Assembly: GCA_947471745.1 (NCBI GenBank)
Contig: CANJKZ010001018.1
Location: forward strand, 1,916,001 to 1,980,000
Source of the DNA: Closterium sp. Naga37s-1
Taxonomy: Eukaryota > Streptophyta > Zygnematophyceae > Desmidiales > Closteriaceae
Reading direction: 5' to 3'
DNA length: 64,000 nt
A program made the translations under genes and the position numbers. Shown piece after piece: positions 1 through 19,941 of the stretch (its first letter is position 1; every line of letters begins with the position of its first letter). Below the pieces are notes generated by a model. That model saw only the letters and a program-made list of their open reading frames with translations. It had not been told where the DNA came from and did not search any database.

Positions 1-240
1 CTGCTGGTGACGCTGGTACTGGAGGTGCTGGCGCTGGAGGTTCTGGGGCTGCTGGTGACGCTGGTACTGGAGGTGCTGGCGCTGGAGGTTCTGGAGCTGC
101 TGGTGACACTGGTACTGGAGGTACTGGCGCTGGAGTTTCTGGAGCTGCTGCTGGTGCTGGCGCTCGAGGAGCTGGAGCTGGAGGTTCTGGAGCTGCTGGA
201 GGTGCTGGAGCTGCTGGTGGTGCTGGAGCTGCTGGTGCTG
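1..240 (+). repeat. 48-bp tandem repeat in the copia spacer
   Basis: A 48-bp unit (16 codons, AGDAGTGGAGAGGSGA type) starts at about 1, 49 and 97, then decays into shorter Gly/Ala-coding repeats up to about 240. It is in frame with the pol ORF and forms a flexible spacer before the reverse transcriptase. Confidence 0.7.
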
Positions 241-2492
241 GTGGCGCTGCACAGCCACGACTATTCTTTGCTCCGCCGTCTCCGTCGTCTCTGCCACCGC
301 CTGACTCCGTGCTTCGCCAGGTTCTTAGCCTCCCGTCGTCTACTGGTCTTCCGTTACAGCCTGGCTCACCACTACCTGCTCCTTCTCCTTACACTGAGCA
401 GCCAGGAGGTCTTGCTGAGCGTCGTGAGCCTGCGTCGCGTCCTGTCTCGCATGTCCGCACTGGTCGTCGTGTTCCTCGTCCGCGTCCGTCGGCTGTCCCC
501 GGCACACACCTCATGGTTGTGCGTCCTTCCTCTGCTCCGCAGCGTGTTCCTCTGCCGTCTCCTCCTGCGTCTTCTCTGCCTGTCGTTGCTGACCCTGAGT
601 CTGACCAGTTTCGTGCTGAGCACCCTACTGTCACGCGTCTGCTAGCCACAGTTGTCACTGACCCGTCGTTTGAGTCTGCTGCTGCGTCTGCCTTAGTCGC
701 TGAGCTTGTTGACTTTGCTGCTGCGTGTCGCCTAGACTACGCCGCTAGTCTTGTTGCTGAGTCTGAGTCTGTCTGTCCTCCGTCCGTCGGGGGTGAGTGT
801 GCTCTTGGCACGGACGTCCTTGAGGACAGGCAGGAGGACCTTGAGTGTCTTGCAGCCGCTGCGCCTCATCTCGTGGCCAATCTGCTTGCCCCTGAGGGAG
901 ACCCGGATGCTCCAGACATCCCGACCCCGCGCTCTTACGCTGAGGCGATCGCGAGTGAGTACTCCTCTCAGTGGCAGACAGCCATGGACGCAGAGATGGC
1001 ATCCTGGAAGTCCACTGGCACCTACGTCGATGAGGTTCCCCCTCCTGGGGCGAACATCGTCGATGGCATGTGGATTCTCAGGGTGAAGCGGCCGCCGGGT
1101 TCTCCGCCTGTCTTCAAAGCTGGTTACGTTGCTCGAGGCTTCAGTCAGCGCGAGGGAGTTGACTTCTTCCAGACCTTCTCCCCCACCCCGAAGATGACCA
1201 CTCTTCTGGTGCTGCTGCACGTTGCCGCTCAGCGTGACTACGAGCTTCACTCTCTTGACTTCAGCACAGCCTTCCTACAGGGCAGCCTGCACGAGGAGAT
1301 CTAATTGCGCTGCCAACCTGGCTTCACTAGGTCGTTCCCTCCTGGTACCCAGTGGAGCCTCCGGCGGCCAGTCTACGGTCTCCATCAGGCGCCGCGTGAG
1401 TGGCACGACACACTGAGGACGACACTTGCGACTCTTGGGTTTGCTCCGTCGACTGCTGACCCGTCGCTGTTTCTGCGCACCGACACTTCGCTGCCGCCGT
1501 TCTACATCCTCATGTACGTCGACGACTTGGTCTTTGCCACTGCTGACATTGAGGCTCTCGCCCTGGTGAAGTCGGAGCTGCAGAAGAGACACACGTGCAC
1601 AGACCTGGGTGAGCTGCGCAGCTACCTTGGCTTGCAGATCACCCGGGACAGAGCACGCCGCACCATCACACTGACTCAGTCACACATGGTGCAGCAGGTC
1701 CTTCAGCGCTTCGGCTTCACCTGGTCCTCAGCACAGGCCACTCCTCTGGCTACAGGTCACTCGCTCTCAGCTCCACCTTCGGACGAGTCCGTAGAGCCGA
1801 GTGGTCCTTATCCAGAGCTAGTGGGCTGCCTCATGTACCTGATGACCTGCACTCGTCCTGACCTTGCGTACCCTCTTGGCCTTCTGGCTCGCTACGTGGC
1901 TCCTGGTCGGCACCGAAAGGTGCACATGGATGCTGCTAAGAGGATACTACGCTACTTGTGCAGTACATCGGGCATGGGGCTCGTGCTTGGAGGACGGGGC
2001 GACGTTGTCCTCACTGGTCACTCAGACGCTTCTTGGGTTGACGACCTGGCTACGCAGCGGTCGTCACAGGGTTACACCTTCAGCCTTGGCTCTATCTCTG
2101 TTTCTTGGCGGTCTACACGCTCTTCCTCTGTTCTCAGCTCCAGTTGCGAGGCTGAGATCTATGCTACAGCCTTGGCTGCTTAGGAGTTACGCTGGCTTAC
2201 CTACCTGCTGACCGACTTGGGAGAGCGGCCTCGTTCTCCTCCAGTGCTGTACGTAGACAACAAGGCCGCCATTGCCTTGTGTCAGGAGCACAGACTGGAG
2301 CACAGAACGAAGCACATCGCTCTGCGTTACTTCCTTGCTCGAGAGCTGCAGCAGCGTGGTCAGCTACGCCTTGCTCACGTGGCCACTCGGGCCAACACTG
2401 CTGATATATTCACCAAGGCACTTCCGTCTGGTGATCATCAGCGCTTTTGTACCTTGTTGGGCCTTGTGCCTACGTTTCCTCACTTGCTGTAG
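3..2492 (+). pseudogene. Ty1/copia retrotransposon pol, 3' part (reverse transcriptase-RNase H), with two in-frame stops
   Basis: One frame runs from the window edge to 2492 and reads as the end of a copia polyprotein. In order it holds a Gly/Ala-rich spacer (about 3-240), the copia RT domain beginning around 'YAEAIASEYSSQWQTAMDAE' (from about 935), the RT catalytic YVDD at 1515-1526, and RNase H with GHSDASW, the SSCEAE box and YVDNKAAIAL, ending near a FTKALP box. The frame is kept throughout but is broken by TAA at 1302-1304 and TAG at 2181-2183; the second fits a single C-to-T change of a Gln codon. Gag, protease and integrase lie outside the window. Copia elements reverse-transcribe their RNA in cytoplasmic particles and integrate the cDNA. 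This copy cannot make a full polyprotein unless the stops are read through. Confidence 0.93.
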
Positions 2493-2641
2493 GCTTTGTT
2501 TGTACTGTGATCTATATATGTATATACCTGCATGCTTTTTCTTGCTCGTTAGAGATCACTATGCTGTTGTTGTTGCATATATACCTCTGCATATGGACTG
2601 GTCTTGTGACCCCTTGCTCTCCCCCACTTTGCCTATCGGGG

Positions 2642-3000
2642 TGTGTCAAATGATATATATGCTATATATGTTTAGGCTGTAGTGGGGTAGCTAACATGGG
2701 GTATAGCCCCATTAGGATTTCATATTTGTACCCAACTCTGTTCTAGTCCATTCATTCCTGCCTAGACTTCTGACATAGGAGGCTTAGCAAGGAGAATCAT
2801 GGCGATCGTATCGAGAGGGAGATTCGATATGTAGCGAAGGTACAAATAGGAAAAAAAGGAGGTACACCACCTACAGAAAATACCACAAACACTGCAGTAA
2901 CTACAACAAACAGTTTATATATAAAGCATAAGTTTAACATACTTGCTCATGTTACGTACATGAATGATTGATGCATTTCGTTATCGTAACAGTTGGTACC
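2642..3000 (+). mobile_element. Possible copia 3' LTR (start only; end uncertain)
   Basis: About 150 bp after the pol stop, a short G run ending at 2641 is followed by TGTGTCAAATG and AT-rich TATATA stretches. This fits a polypurine tract followed by an LTR starting with TG. The end near 3000 is only a guess, because the 5' LTR lies outside the window and cannot be compared. Confidence 0.35.
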
Positions 3001-4069
3001 AGGAATAAATCACGAAAAGGGGGGAAAAGGAAAACAGGAACTCAGGGAAGGGAGAACGGAGATCCTGTTGGTGCTATAACGTGGGCACATATGATATGAA
3101 GACATGTTCCATATAGATACAAAGCAAGATAAATAGGGAAGACGAGTACACTGCTCCTTGTGATATTATTGTGGATTCTGGAATGTCTAATCGAGGTCCA
3201 AAGTTTGCCAAGACCCACCCATACCTATTATGCGACTCGACAAAAGCAACGCACCTTGGTTCGATTTTGCAGCTGCGGTCCCAGCCCCGTCCCAGTCACC
3301 CTTTCCCCAGGTCTGCCAAGGGCCGAAGCGAGGGCATTTTTGCAGGTCTTGAGATTTGGTGAATGCGGCCCGGAGCTTCGCGTTTGCAGTTGCGCCCCTA
3401 TTTTCCCTCGACCAATCGGAGCACTTTTTGCAGCCCCGAATTCGCCCCTGCACAGTCGCATTGCCTCGCCAAATCGCATGCGCCCGCTAATTTGCACACA
3501 AGGTCTCGAAGTTGCGTTGTCGTGCGTCGCATTCCCAGCTACAGTGCAGTGGTCACGTCGTTCAAACCCCACCCAAACCGTCGTTCAGTTTTTTTACGGT
3601 GAACTTCGGCCAACCAAAATCGCCCGGGGCAGACGACAGCACGCGATGCACTTGCCGGCTGATCATTGACAAAACGAACGACAATTGCGAGCTTTGCGAG
3701 CCAACCACCACTACCATCCCTGCCATTCGAGCACCATCGCCTTCCCATATGATCGCATGCAGATCTAAACGCTCGCCAGGAAAGTCTGCGACGAAGGCAA
3801 ATCTTGGAATCGAAATTTACATTTCCGCCAACCAAACCCCGATTTCTTCAAAGAAGCCTCGAGGAGGCCATCCCGCGCCGCAATTCAATGTTTGCTCTTC
3901 GAACCTTGGAAATGTCATGTCGTCCATTCTACTGCACTAGCTCACTGATCAGTGTGTCAGGAACTCGGCAATAATTGTTCTGGTCGTGTTAGCCAAGGAA
4001 GCCCTGGTTACGAGAGGAAGCTAGGGATAGCTCGTCAAGCTGTGCTGCACTTGCGGAAGCACGTCCACT
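3001..4069. other. Non-coding stretch upstream of the AP2 gene
   Basis: Short overlapping ORFs in several frames show no recognisable family or consistent coding character. I see no RNA gene or clear repeat. It probably contains the promoter-proximal region of the downstream AP2/ERF gene. Confidence 0.5.
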
Positions 4070-4079
4070 AGATATAAAA
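4070..4079 (+). promoter_or_regulatory. Probable TATA box of the AP2/ERF gene
   Basis: GATATAAAAC lies about 105 bp upstream of the chosen start at 4185, a normal TATA plus short 5' UTR distance. Assigned by motif and position only. Confidence 0.5.
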
Positions 4080-4184
4080 CAGCACGGCACCGTAGTACAC
4101 GTGGCGAAGTTTCATCGTGTTGACTGAAAGCACCGAGGGGACACCCAGTGGTTTTGGAATTAAGCAAGCTCATGGTTCGGGCCA

Positions 4185-13376
<9,192 letters not shown>

Positions 13377-14235
13377 GGAAGTGCATCTCATGGTGGGTTA
13401 GGACTCGCATAGCGAGTTTGTGGTTTTATAGGACAAGCCCAATATATGGTAAGGTGCTGATTTGTTGGGAATAAGCTTAATGCATTCCCCTCATGCATCT
13501 GTGTGTATAGGAGTAGGAATAAATAGGATTTGACTTGATGTGTTATTGAGTGTTTGTGGTTTGTGTTGAGTACAAAACACTTCTTATAACAGCTACAGCA
13601 ACATTCTGCTTTAAAATACCAGTACCAGCCCTACTCGTTGTCAGGACCCCACCGAGCCCACTGACCAGCAAACCTCTTTCTACCTTCCCGCCAACTACCC
13701 GTGTTACCATCGCCTCGAGCATGTCGCTGCGCCCTCGCTTCCGTCGCTAGGACCTCGGGATCGTCGCCCAACCTCTGACTGTCTGGCAACCACCAATTCG
13801 CTTCAGCCGACGCAGGCGTGGTCGGGCTTGGGACAAAATCACCGATCTCATCCCAAGGTTTCAGGTTGTGTCATGTCATGAGTGAACTTCAGCGCTTAAG
13901 AACGGTTTTATACGGTGAAATAGCAGCTTGGCGGAGTTGTGAGCGAAAACGAGCCCTCACGGTAACCTCCATGGAAACCCGCATCAGTGAAGTCAAGTTG
14001 AATTCAAGGGTGAATCTTCCGAATTCTAGGCTAGGACGTCCCTGCTTTTGACAAGTCACCTTGTCGTCCTTCAGCAGGATCTTGCTTTGTTCTTATGACT
14101 TAGGACCGGGAACAGCTACTTAATCTTGTATTTTGTGATCGGAGGGTGGTCGCGTTCGGCGGACCCGTTTGCAACTAAGGCTTCTTAGTCTGCATAGTTC
14201 TGACCTTGGCTTAACGGCTGTCAGATCTCGTCAGC
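13377..14235. other. Intergenic: AP2 3' flank and TM9SF upstream region
   Basis: AATAAA at 13518-13523 is a candidate poly(A) signal for the AP2 gene. The remainder shows no coding pattern, RNA gene or clear repeat. Confidence 0.5.
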
Positions 14236-17200
14236 ATGGCTCTGACATTCAGTTTACGTTGTAGGGTGCTTGTTGCTGCTCTCCTGGCGGCTGTCATTGT
14301 CGCCGATGCTAGTGCAAGCGACCATAGATATGGCCAAGGGGACAAGGTGCCTTTCTACGCGAACAAAGTCGGTCCTTTTCACAACCCGAGGTGCGACGCT
14401 GTGTTTCTGATTCGTCGCTTCGTTGATGATTCGTTGGCGATCCGTTGGCGGTTCCGTGACGCTCGTCTTCTCTGTCTGATGACGCCTGACGCTTTGATGA
14501 CGCTGGGAAAAGTCTCACTCTTTCTAAGTTTCCGTTCTAACTTGCTGTGGTTCATTCGAGGATCTTTTGCATGTGTCTCCTGAATTCGGATTTCCTACTC
14601 GTGAAGCTAACGTAGGCGTATTTCCTGTTAATCGTTTTGGACCCATCTTGTTTTTCGCAGCGAAACGTACAAGTTCTTCGATCTGCCGTTTTGCCAGCCA
14701 GGTCCGTCTCCCGTTCATAACGTGTTGCGTTTTGTGATAATAGTAAATGCTTACCGTTCATGCTTGCTAACCTGCTCTTCCAACTCCCCTGTTTCAACGA
14801 CGTTCGCGCATCCGAAGCTATCGCGCATTCGAAACTAACTTCGCCGTTTTACGCTCATTCTTCGTCTCCTGTATGTTTGTTCAGGGAAGATCAACGAGAA
14901 GCTTGAAGACCTCGGCGAGGTTCTGAACGGCGATCGCATGGTTCAGGCCCCTTACGAGCTGAACTTCCGCGTAGATCACGAACGCACCACACTCTGCAAG
15001 CGAACTCTCGCCGTTAAGGACGTCCAGAAGTTCCGCGATGCGGTCATGAACGACTACTATTTTCAGATGTACTACGACGATCTCCCGATCTGGGGTTTCA
15101 TCGGCAAGGTCGACACGGATCCCAAGAACCAGCACTTTTTCCTCTTCACGCACGTGCATTTTGAGGTAGAGTACAACAACGACCGCGTGGTGGAGATCAG
15201 CGTGGCGACTGATGCGGGTACCGCGGTGGACATTACCGAGGATAAGGAGATGGAGGTGGAATTCACGTATTCCGCCAAGTGGAAGCAGACGGACAAGTCG
15301 TTTGACAAGCGCATGGACAAGTACTCGCGCTACTCGTTCCTCCCGCAGCATCTGGAGATCCACTGGTTCTCGATCATCAACTCGTGTGTCACGGTGCTGC
15401 TGCTTACCGGATTCCTGGCGACCATTCTCATGCGCGTCCTCAAGAACGACTTCATCAAGTACGTTGATTCGACTCATAAGGTAGGTGACACGATTTTGTT
15501 AAGGTGCTGCTGATTACCGGTTTGCTGGTGACCATTCTCATGCGCGTCCTCAAGAACGACTTTATCAAGTACGTTAACGCAATATTATCAGGTACGAAAC
15601 ACGAAATTTTGAACGTTGACTTCCTAGGCGAACGAATGTTGCAGAAGCGAAACGATTTTACCAAGTACGCCTGTCGACTTCTTTCTCAAAAAAGGAAAAA
15701 AGTTTCTAGGCGAACGAATGTTGCAGAAGGGTCACCTTTAATGATCGATTTTGCCGTTTCCTGTTCGACTCAGCGCTGCATTTGCTTCATCGGGGTGTGG
15801 TAGAAAAATGCCGATCTGGTTCAAGTAGTCGCCGTACAGGAGGGTTTGTTGCTGCAGTGGGTCTCACGGGAGTCGCCTGCATCTTTTCTGCGTGATCCAG
15901 GTACTCGCGTGACGAGGAGTCGTCCGAGGAGCAGGAGGAGACCGGTTGGAAGTACATCCACGGCGACGTCTTCCGCTTCCCCAAGAACAAGGACTTCTTC
16001 TGTGCCGTTCTTGGCAGCGGCACTCAATTGCTCTTCCTGTAAGTTCGGTTGCTTCACACTGAGAGTCTCTTTCTGAAGGCCTTGCTTTTGAACTCGGTTT
16101 GGTCTGGTTACATTTAGCATCATGCATCGTTGATCAGAATCATGTAGCTGCGTCTTATCTTTTTGGGCCCCAAATCCGTGTCTTTTTCCACGCCTGCTCT
16201 TCCTTCAGGGTCATTTTCATCTTTATCCTCGCGCTTGTCGGCGTGTTTTACCCCTACAATCGCGGTGCTCTGTGGACGGCGCTGGTGGTGATCTATGCGT
16301 TGACCTCTGGAATTGCTGGGTACACAGCTGCATCTTTCTACAAGCAGATGGAGGGCACCAACTGGGTGAGTGCAATGCTATTTTTTGAACCGACCAGGGA
16401 TGCATAGAAAGCGGACCAAAGATAGCTGTAGTGATGCATGAAATTCTGGTATAACAAACACGCAGGTTAAGGTATTCGTTGGACGCCCTTCGGCTAAAAA
16501 CAACATAAGGGTTAGGAACACGGGAGCAAGGGTTCTCTATACATTGCATGGATCGGCGGCTGGCCTGCACAGTAACTTGCTTTTGTTGCTCCACAATGTG
16601 ATGCTATGAGCATCATTGCTCCCTAGGTCCGTCCGTGTGGCGTATCAAACTCTTGCCAAACTTACCCACTGATCTAGCCGCTCATCCAGTTCCACATCCA
16701 TTCATCCCCACCTTCCCCATCTCTCCTCCTCTTCCCCCCATCTGTTCTTTCCCCGCCCGATCGCCTGCAGGTGCGCAACATTCTGCTGACGGGGTGCATG
16801 TTCTGCGGGCCGGTGTTCATCTCCTTCTGCTTCCTCAACACCGTCGCCATCGTCTACAACTCCACCAACGCCAAGCCCTTCGGCACCATCGTCATCATCA
16901 TCCTCATCTGGGCGCTCATCACCTTCCCCCTCCTCGTGGCCGGCGGTATCGCCGGCAAGAAGAGCAACGCGGAGTTCCAGGCGCCCTGCCGGACGACTAA
17001 GTACCCGAGGGAGATTCCGGTGCTGCCCTGGTATCGCCACACTGTGCCTCAGATGGCCATGGCTGGGTTCCTGCCGTTCAGCGCGATTTATATCGAGCTG
17101 TATTACATCTTTGCGAGCGTGTGGGGGCACAAGGTGTACACGATCTACAGCATCCTCTTTATAGTGTTCATCATTCTCATCATTGTGACAGCGTTCATCA

Positions 17201-17724
17201 CGATTGCGCTCACGTACTTCCAGCTTGCTGTTGAGGACCACGAGTGGTGGTGGAGGTAGGATATGCACCGACCCTTAAACCTCTAGTCATTCTCAGCCTT
17301 TCAATCTCCCTTGTCTTTATTGCTTCCTGGTTGTCCTCAAGCATGACGCTGTTTCCGGTCTTCTCCAGTCCAGGCAAGCTCAAGCTCCATGCTCCTGTAG
17401 CTCCTTCGTGCTCTTCTTCTACTTGTGCTGCTTCTACTACCACTGCTCACACTCCCATTCCCCCAATTTCTTTCCCTTTCCCTTCTCCCTTTCCCCTCAA
17501 TCAGGTCTGTGCTGTGCGGTGGGTCCACCGCGCTCTTCATCTTTGGCTACTGCTTCTACTACTACTACGCTCGCTCCGACATGACCGGCTTCATGCAGAC
17601 GTCTTTCTACTTTGGCTTCATGGCCTGCGTCTGCTACGGCTTCTTCCTCATGCTCGGCACCGTCGGGTTCCGCGCCTCGCTGTCGTTCGTGCGCCACATC
17701 TACCGCTCGATTAAGTGCGAGTAA
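14236..17724 (+). CDS. TM9SF: TM9SF/nonaspanin (transmembrane 9 superfamily) protein, seven exons
   Basis: Exons 14236-14390, 14661-14701, 14885-15458, 15901-16038, 16209-16365, 16771-17255 and 17505-17724 join in frame at GT-AG junctions into 590 codons (589 residues), the usual nonaspanin length. A signal peptide (MALTFSLRCRVLVAALLAAV) precedes the family's N-terminal signature DHRYGQGDKVPFYANKVGPFH. A large luminal domain follows (to about residue 225) with DLPIWGFIGKV, then nine hydrophobic segments with HGDVFRFPKN and LGSGTQLL between the first ones. The tail FVRHIYRSIKCE ends in K-x-E, matching the KXD/E Golgi-retention and COPI-binding motif of plant family members. Nonaspanins sit in Golgi and endosomal membranes and are linked to cargo sorting and adhesion. 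The gene looks intact. Copies of the ends of exons 3 and 7 lie downstream of the originals. Confidence 0.95.
15505..15572 (+). repeat. Echo of the 3' end of TM9SF exon 3
   Basis: About 68 bp repeat the end of exon 3 and its donor (coding VLLITGLLVTILMRVLKND, followed by TACGTTAA) about 107 bp downstream of the original, within intron 3. A second short duplication lies at about 15627 and 15707 (TAGGCGAACGAATGTTGCAG). Confidence 0.85.
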
Positions 17725-17779
17725 GTGTTTTCTATGAGAGGAGGGGAGGGAGCAGGGAGGGGATGGAAGGGAAAGGAGG

Positions 17780-18660
17780 AGGTTAAGGGCTTCTGCGCCT
17801 CCCTGTCGTTTGTGCGCCACATCTACCGCTCCATTAAGTGCGAGTAAGTGTTTCTTATGGGAGGAGGGGAGGGAGCAGGGAGGGGATGGGAGGGAAAGGA
17901 GGAGGTTAAGGGCTTCCGCGCCTCCCTGTCGTTCGTGCGCCACATCTACCGCTCGATGTGCGAGTAAGTGTTTCCTATGGGAGAGGAGGGAAGGGAGCTG
18001 GGGGGGGAGGAAAGGGGGAGGAAAAGAGCAGTGGCTTTTTCACCTCTCTGCCGTTCGTGCGCCTCATCTACCACTCTAATATGTTGGAGTAAGTGCTCCG
18101 GGGAGCAAGGAGAGGGAGCAGCAGGAGAGCGGAGGGATAAGGGTAGGACTGTGGGTGGTTGAGGGATGATTGGGGTGGTGTTTTGGGAAGAGTATGGGCT
18201 CCTCTCTATCAAGTGCGAGGAAGCACGTTCCAGGAAGTCTATTTCTGAGGCGCCTCAAAAATAGTGCAAGGAAGTATGTTCCAGGAAGGATTGGGGCTGA
18301 TGGGAGGGGGAGAGAAGTGGGTGTTTGAGGGTGGTCTGGGGCGGTTTGGGGAGGTTCTTTGGCGGAAACTCAGGGCTCTCAGGCTTAGTACACCACATCT
18401 ACCGCCCCTTCAAGTGCGAGTGAGTGTTCATTTGTAAAGGAGGGAATGAGGGGGACGGGGTGGGCGGCAATGTATGGGAGAGAGCTGGGGCTTCTGGGCC
18501 CCACTCTCCTTCGTGTGCCACATCTACCCCCCCCCTCCTCTCCTTCCCCTCCCTCCCCCCCCCCCCTTCCCCTCCCCTCTCCATCAAACCCCCATATAAT
18601 GTAAGTTGGTGGCTCTTACAGGGGGGAGAGAGAGGGGGTAAGTGCGAGTAACTGATGGTT
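17780..18660 (+). repeat. Decaying tandem copies of the TM9SF last-exon end
   Basis: After the stop at 17724, the coding end plus stop recurs at about 17789-17848, 17911-17970 and 18034-18095, a period near 121 bp. Weaker fragments lie at about 18204-18240, 18262-18290, 18391-18425 and 18497-18530. The first copy still reads FCASLSFVRHIYRSIKCE-stop; later ones lose residues and length, and the spacers are purine-rich. Confidence 0.88.
18241..18262. repeat. Palindrome-family member between direct repeats
   Basis: A 22-bp near-palindrome centred on GAGGCGCCTC, with one mismatched pair. It lies between two 27-bp copies (18211-18237 and 18262-18288, 23 of 27 identical) of a TM9SF last-exon echo. 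Confidence 0.85.
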
Positions 18661-19941
18661 GTGAGGGGGGTGGTGTGGATTATAGGGGACGAGTTACCTA
18701 CCAAGTGGTTATTTCGTGGGGGAGGAAGGTTGGGAGTAGGGAGGAGGAAGTGGGAGATGGACAGGGAGAGATAGCGTTTGAGGTGTTCGTTATGTTTATT
18801 TTTCCTTTTCCTTCAAAAAAAAAAAAAAAAAAAGAACTCACATCAGCTCGCGGTTTCCCTCTCGTCCCCCACCCATTCTGATGCTCCCTTGCAGCTGAAT
18901 GGCCGAGGCCTTGGGAGGGAATGTGGGAATGCTGGCCTGAAAGGAAAAGGTGATGCAAGATGCAATGTTAGCTTAGTAATGCACTTGTGGCATGCATGGT
19001 TATGTTTTTGTACTAAACATGTTGGATGTTCTTTGCTAGATATTAGGGCTAACGTTTAAGACTAGTTTGGAGCAACCGTTTTACAGTTACGTCTAAACTT
19101 CACTTATCAGCACACACCACCACAAGCAGGGCTTGATATGGATCATTTGGGACCTTAGCAGCTAACCAAGGTTTTTCTTGCAATGCTGGTGTACCACGAG
19201 TTAGCAAATGGACCATTCGTCCCATTCACCAACACTCGATACAAGACTGCGGGCGTACGACTGGTTGGTAGTCTTCGGCAGATGAAATCCCCGTTATCAG
19301 CATAGCTCCTTCCCGCCACTATTTTCCTTTCGGTGGTCGCGTCAACTTCTAGGCTGAATGACAACCCCAAGGCAGAATGACAGGCAACGCATTCCTTCTA
19401 GATTCTGCTTTCAGTCGCGCTAGTTATTTCGAACCACGCCAGTTTGTGTTAGTGATAGTCTCGCCCGCTCTTAATGACTAACTTAGAGGCATTGTAGCGA
19501 ATGGTTGACGGTTCGCGCGTCGTTAGAGTTTCTAGTTCAAATGCTGCTTCGCATTTCTAGCGAGTCACGTTGACTCATATTTACGATACTCGTGTAGAAA
19601 CTGTAACGCGAAATGTCATGATGGCCCGGACAATAGGAGCGCGACGTTCACTTATAAGAGGTCGTAGTACGGTGCTTGCACCGCGTACGGAGATATTGAG
19701 GCAGCAAACGAAGCCTAAGCGGTTCATGCTGTTTCAGCAGCTACGGAAGCACAAGGATACGTCATCCCGAAAGCTGTCGACGCTGTCGCATCAGCGCCGT
19801 AGGCGTGCTGAAGCGGGAGCTTTCGTTGTTGTCACATCAGAGCCGTTGGCGGGCTATCAGTGTAGTCGTCGTGCATTTGCGTCAAGATAGAAGCACCTTA
19901 AGGGAGGAGAGGGTGCAAAAAGGGAATCCTTTCAGTTAATC
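18661..19941. other. Intergenic, no gene recognised
   Basis: Holds a 19-bp A run at 18815-18833 and otherwise unique sequence. An ORF at 19570-19890 has no recognisable domain and I do not call it a gene. The end of the stretch is presumably the upstream region of the pyrophosphatase-like gene. Confidence 0.5.

Noticed and set aside
2992..3004. TTGGTACCAGG resembling a retrotransposon primer binding site
   Set aside because: It lies downstream of a 3' end where a PBS is not expected, and the match to the usual initiator-Met PBS is partial.
3160..3940. Overlapping ORFs of 80-170 codons upstream of the AP2 gene
   Set aside because: No start context, domain or composition bias; several frames are open together because of high GC.
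19570..19890. ORF of 106 codons before the PPase-like gene
   Set aside because: No recognisable domain; could be 5' UTR or upstream exon sequence, but nothing supports it as a gene.
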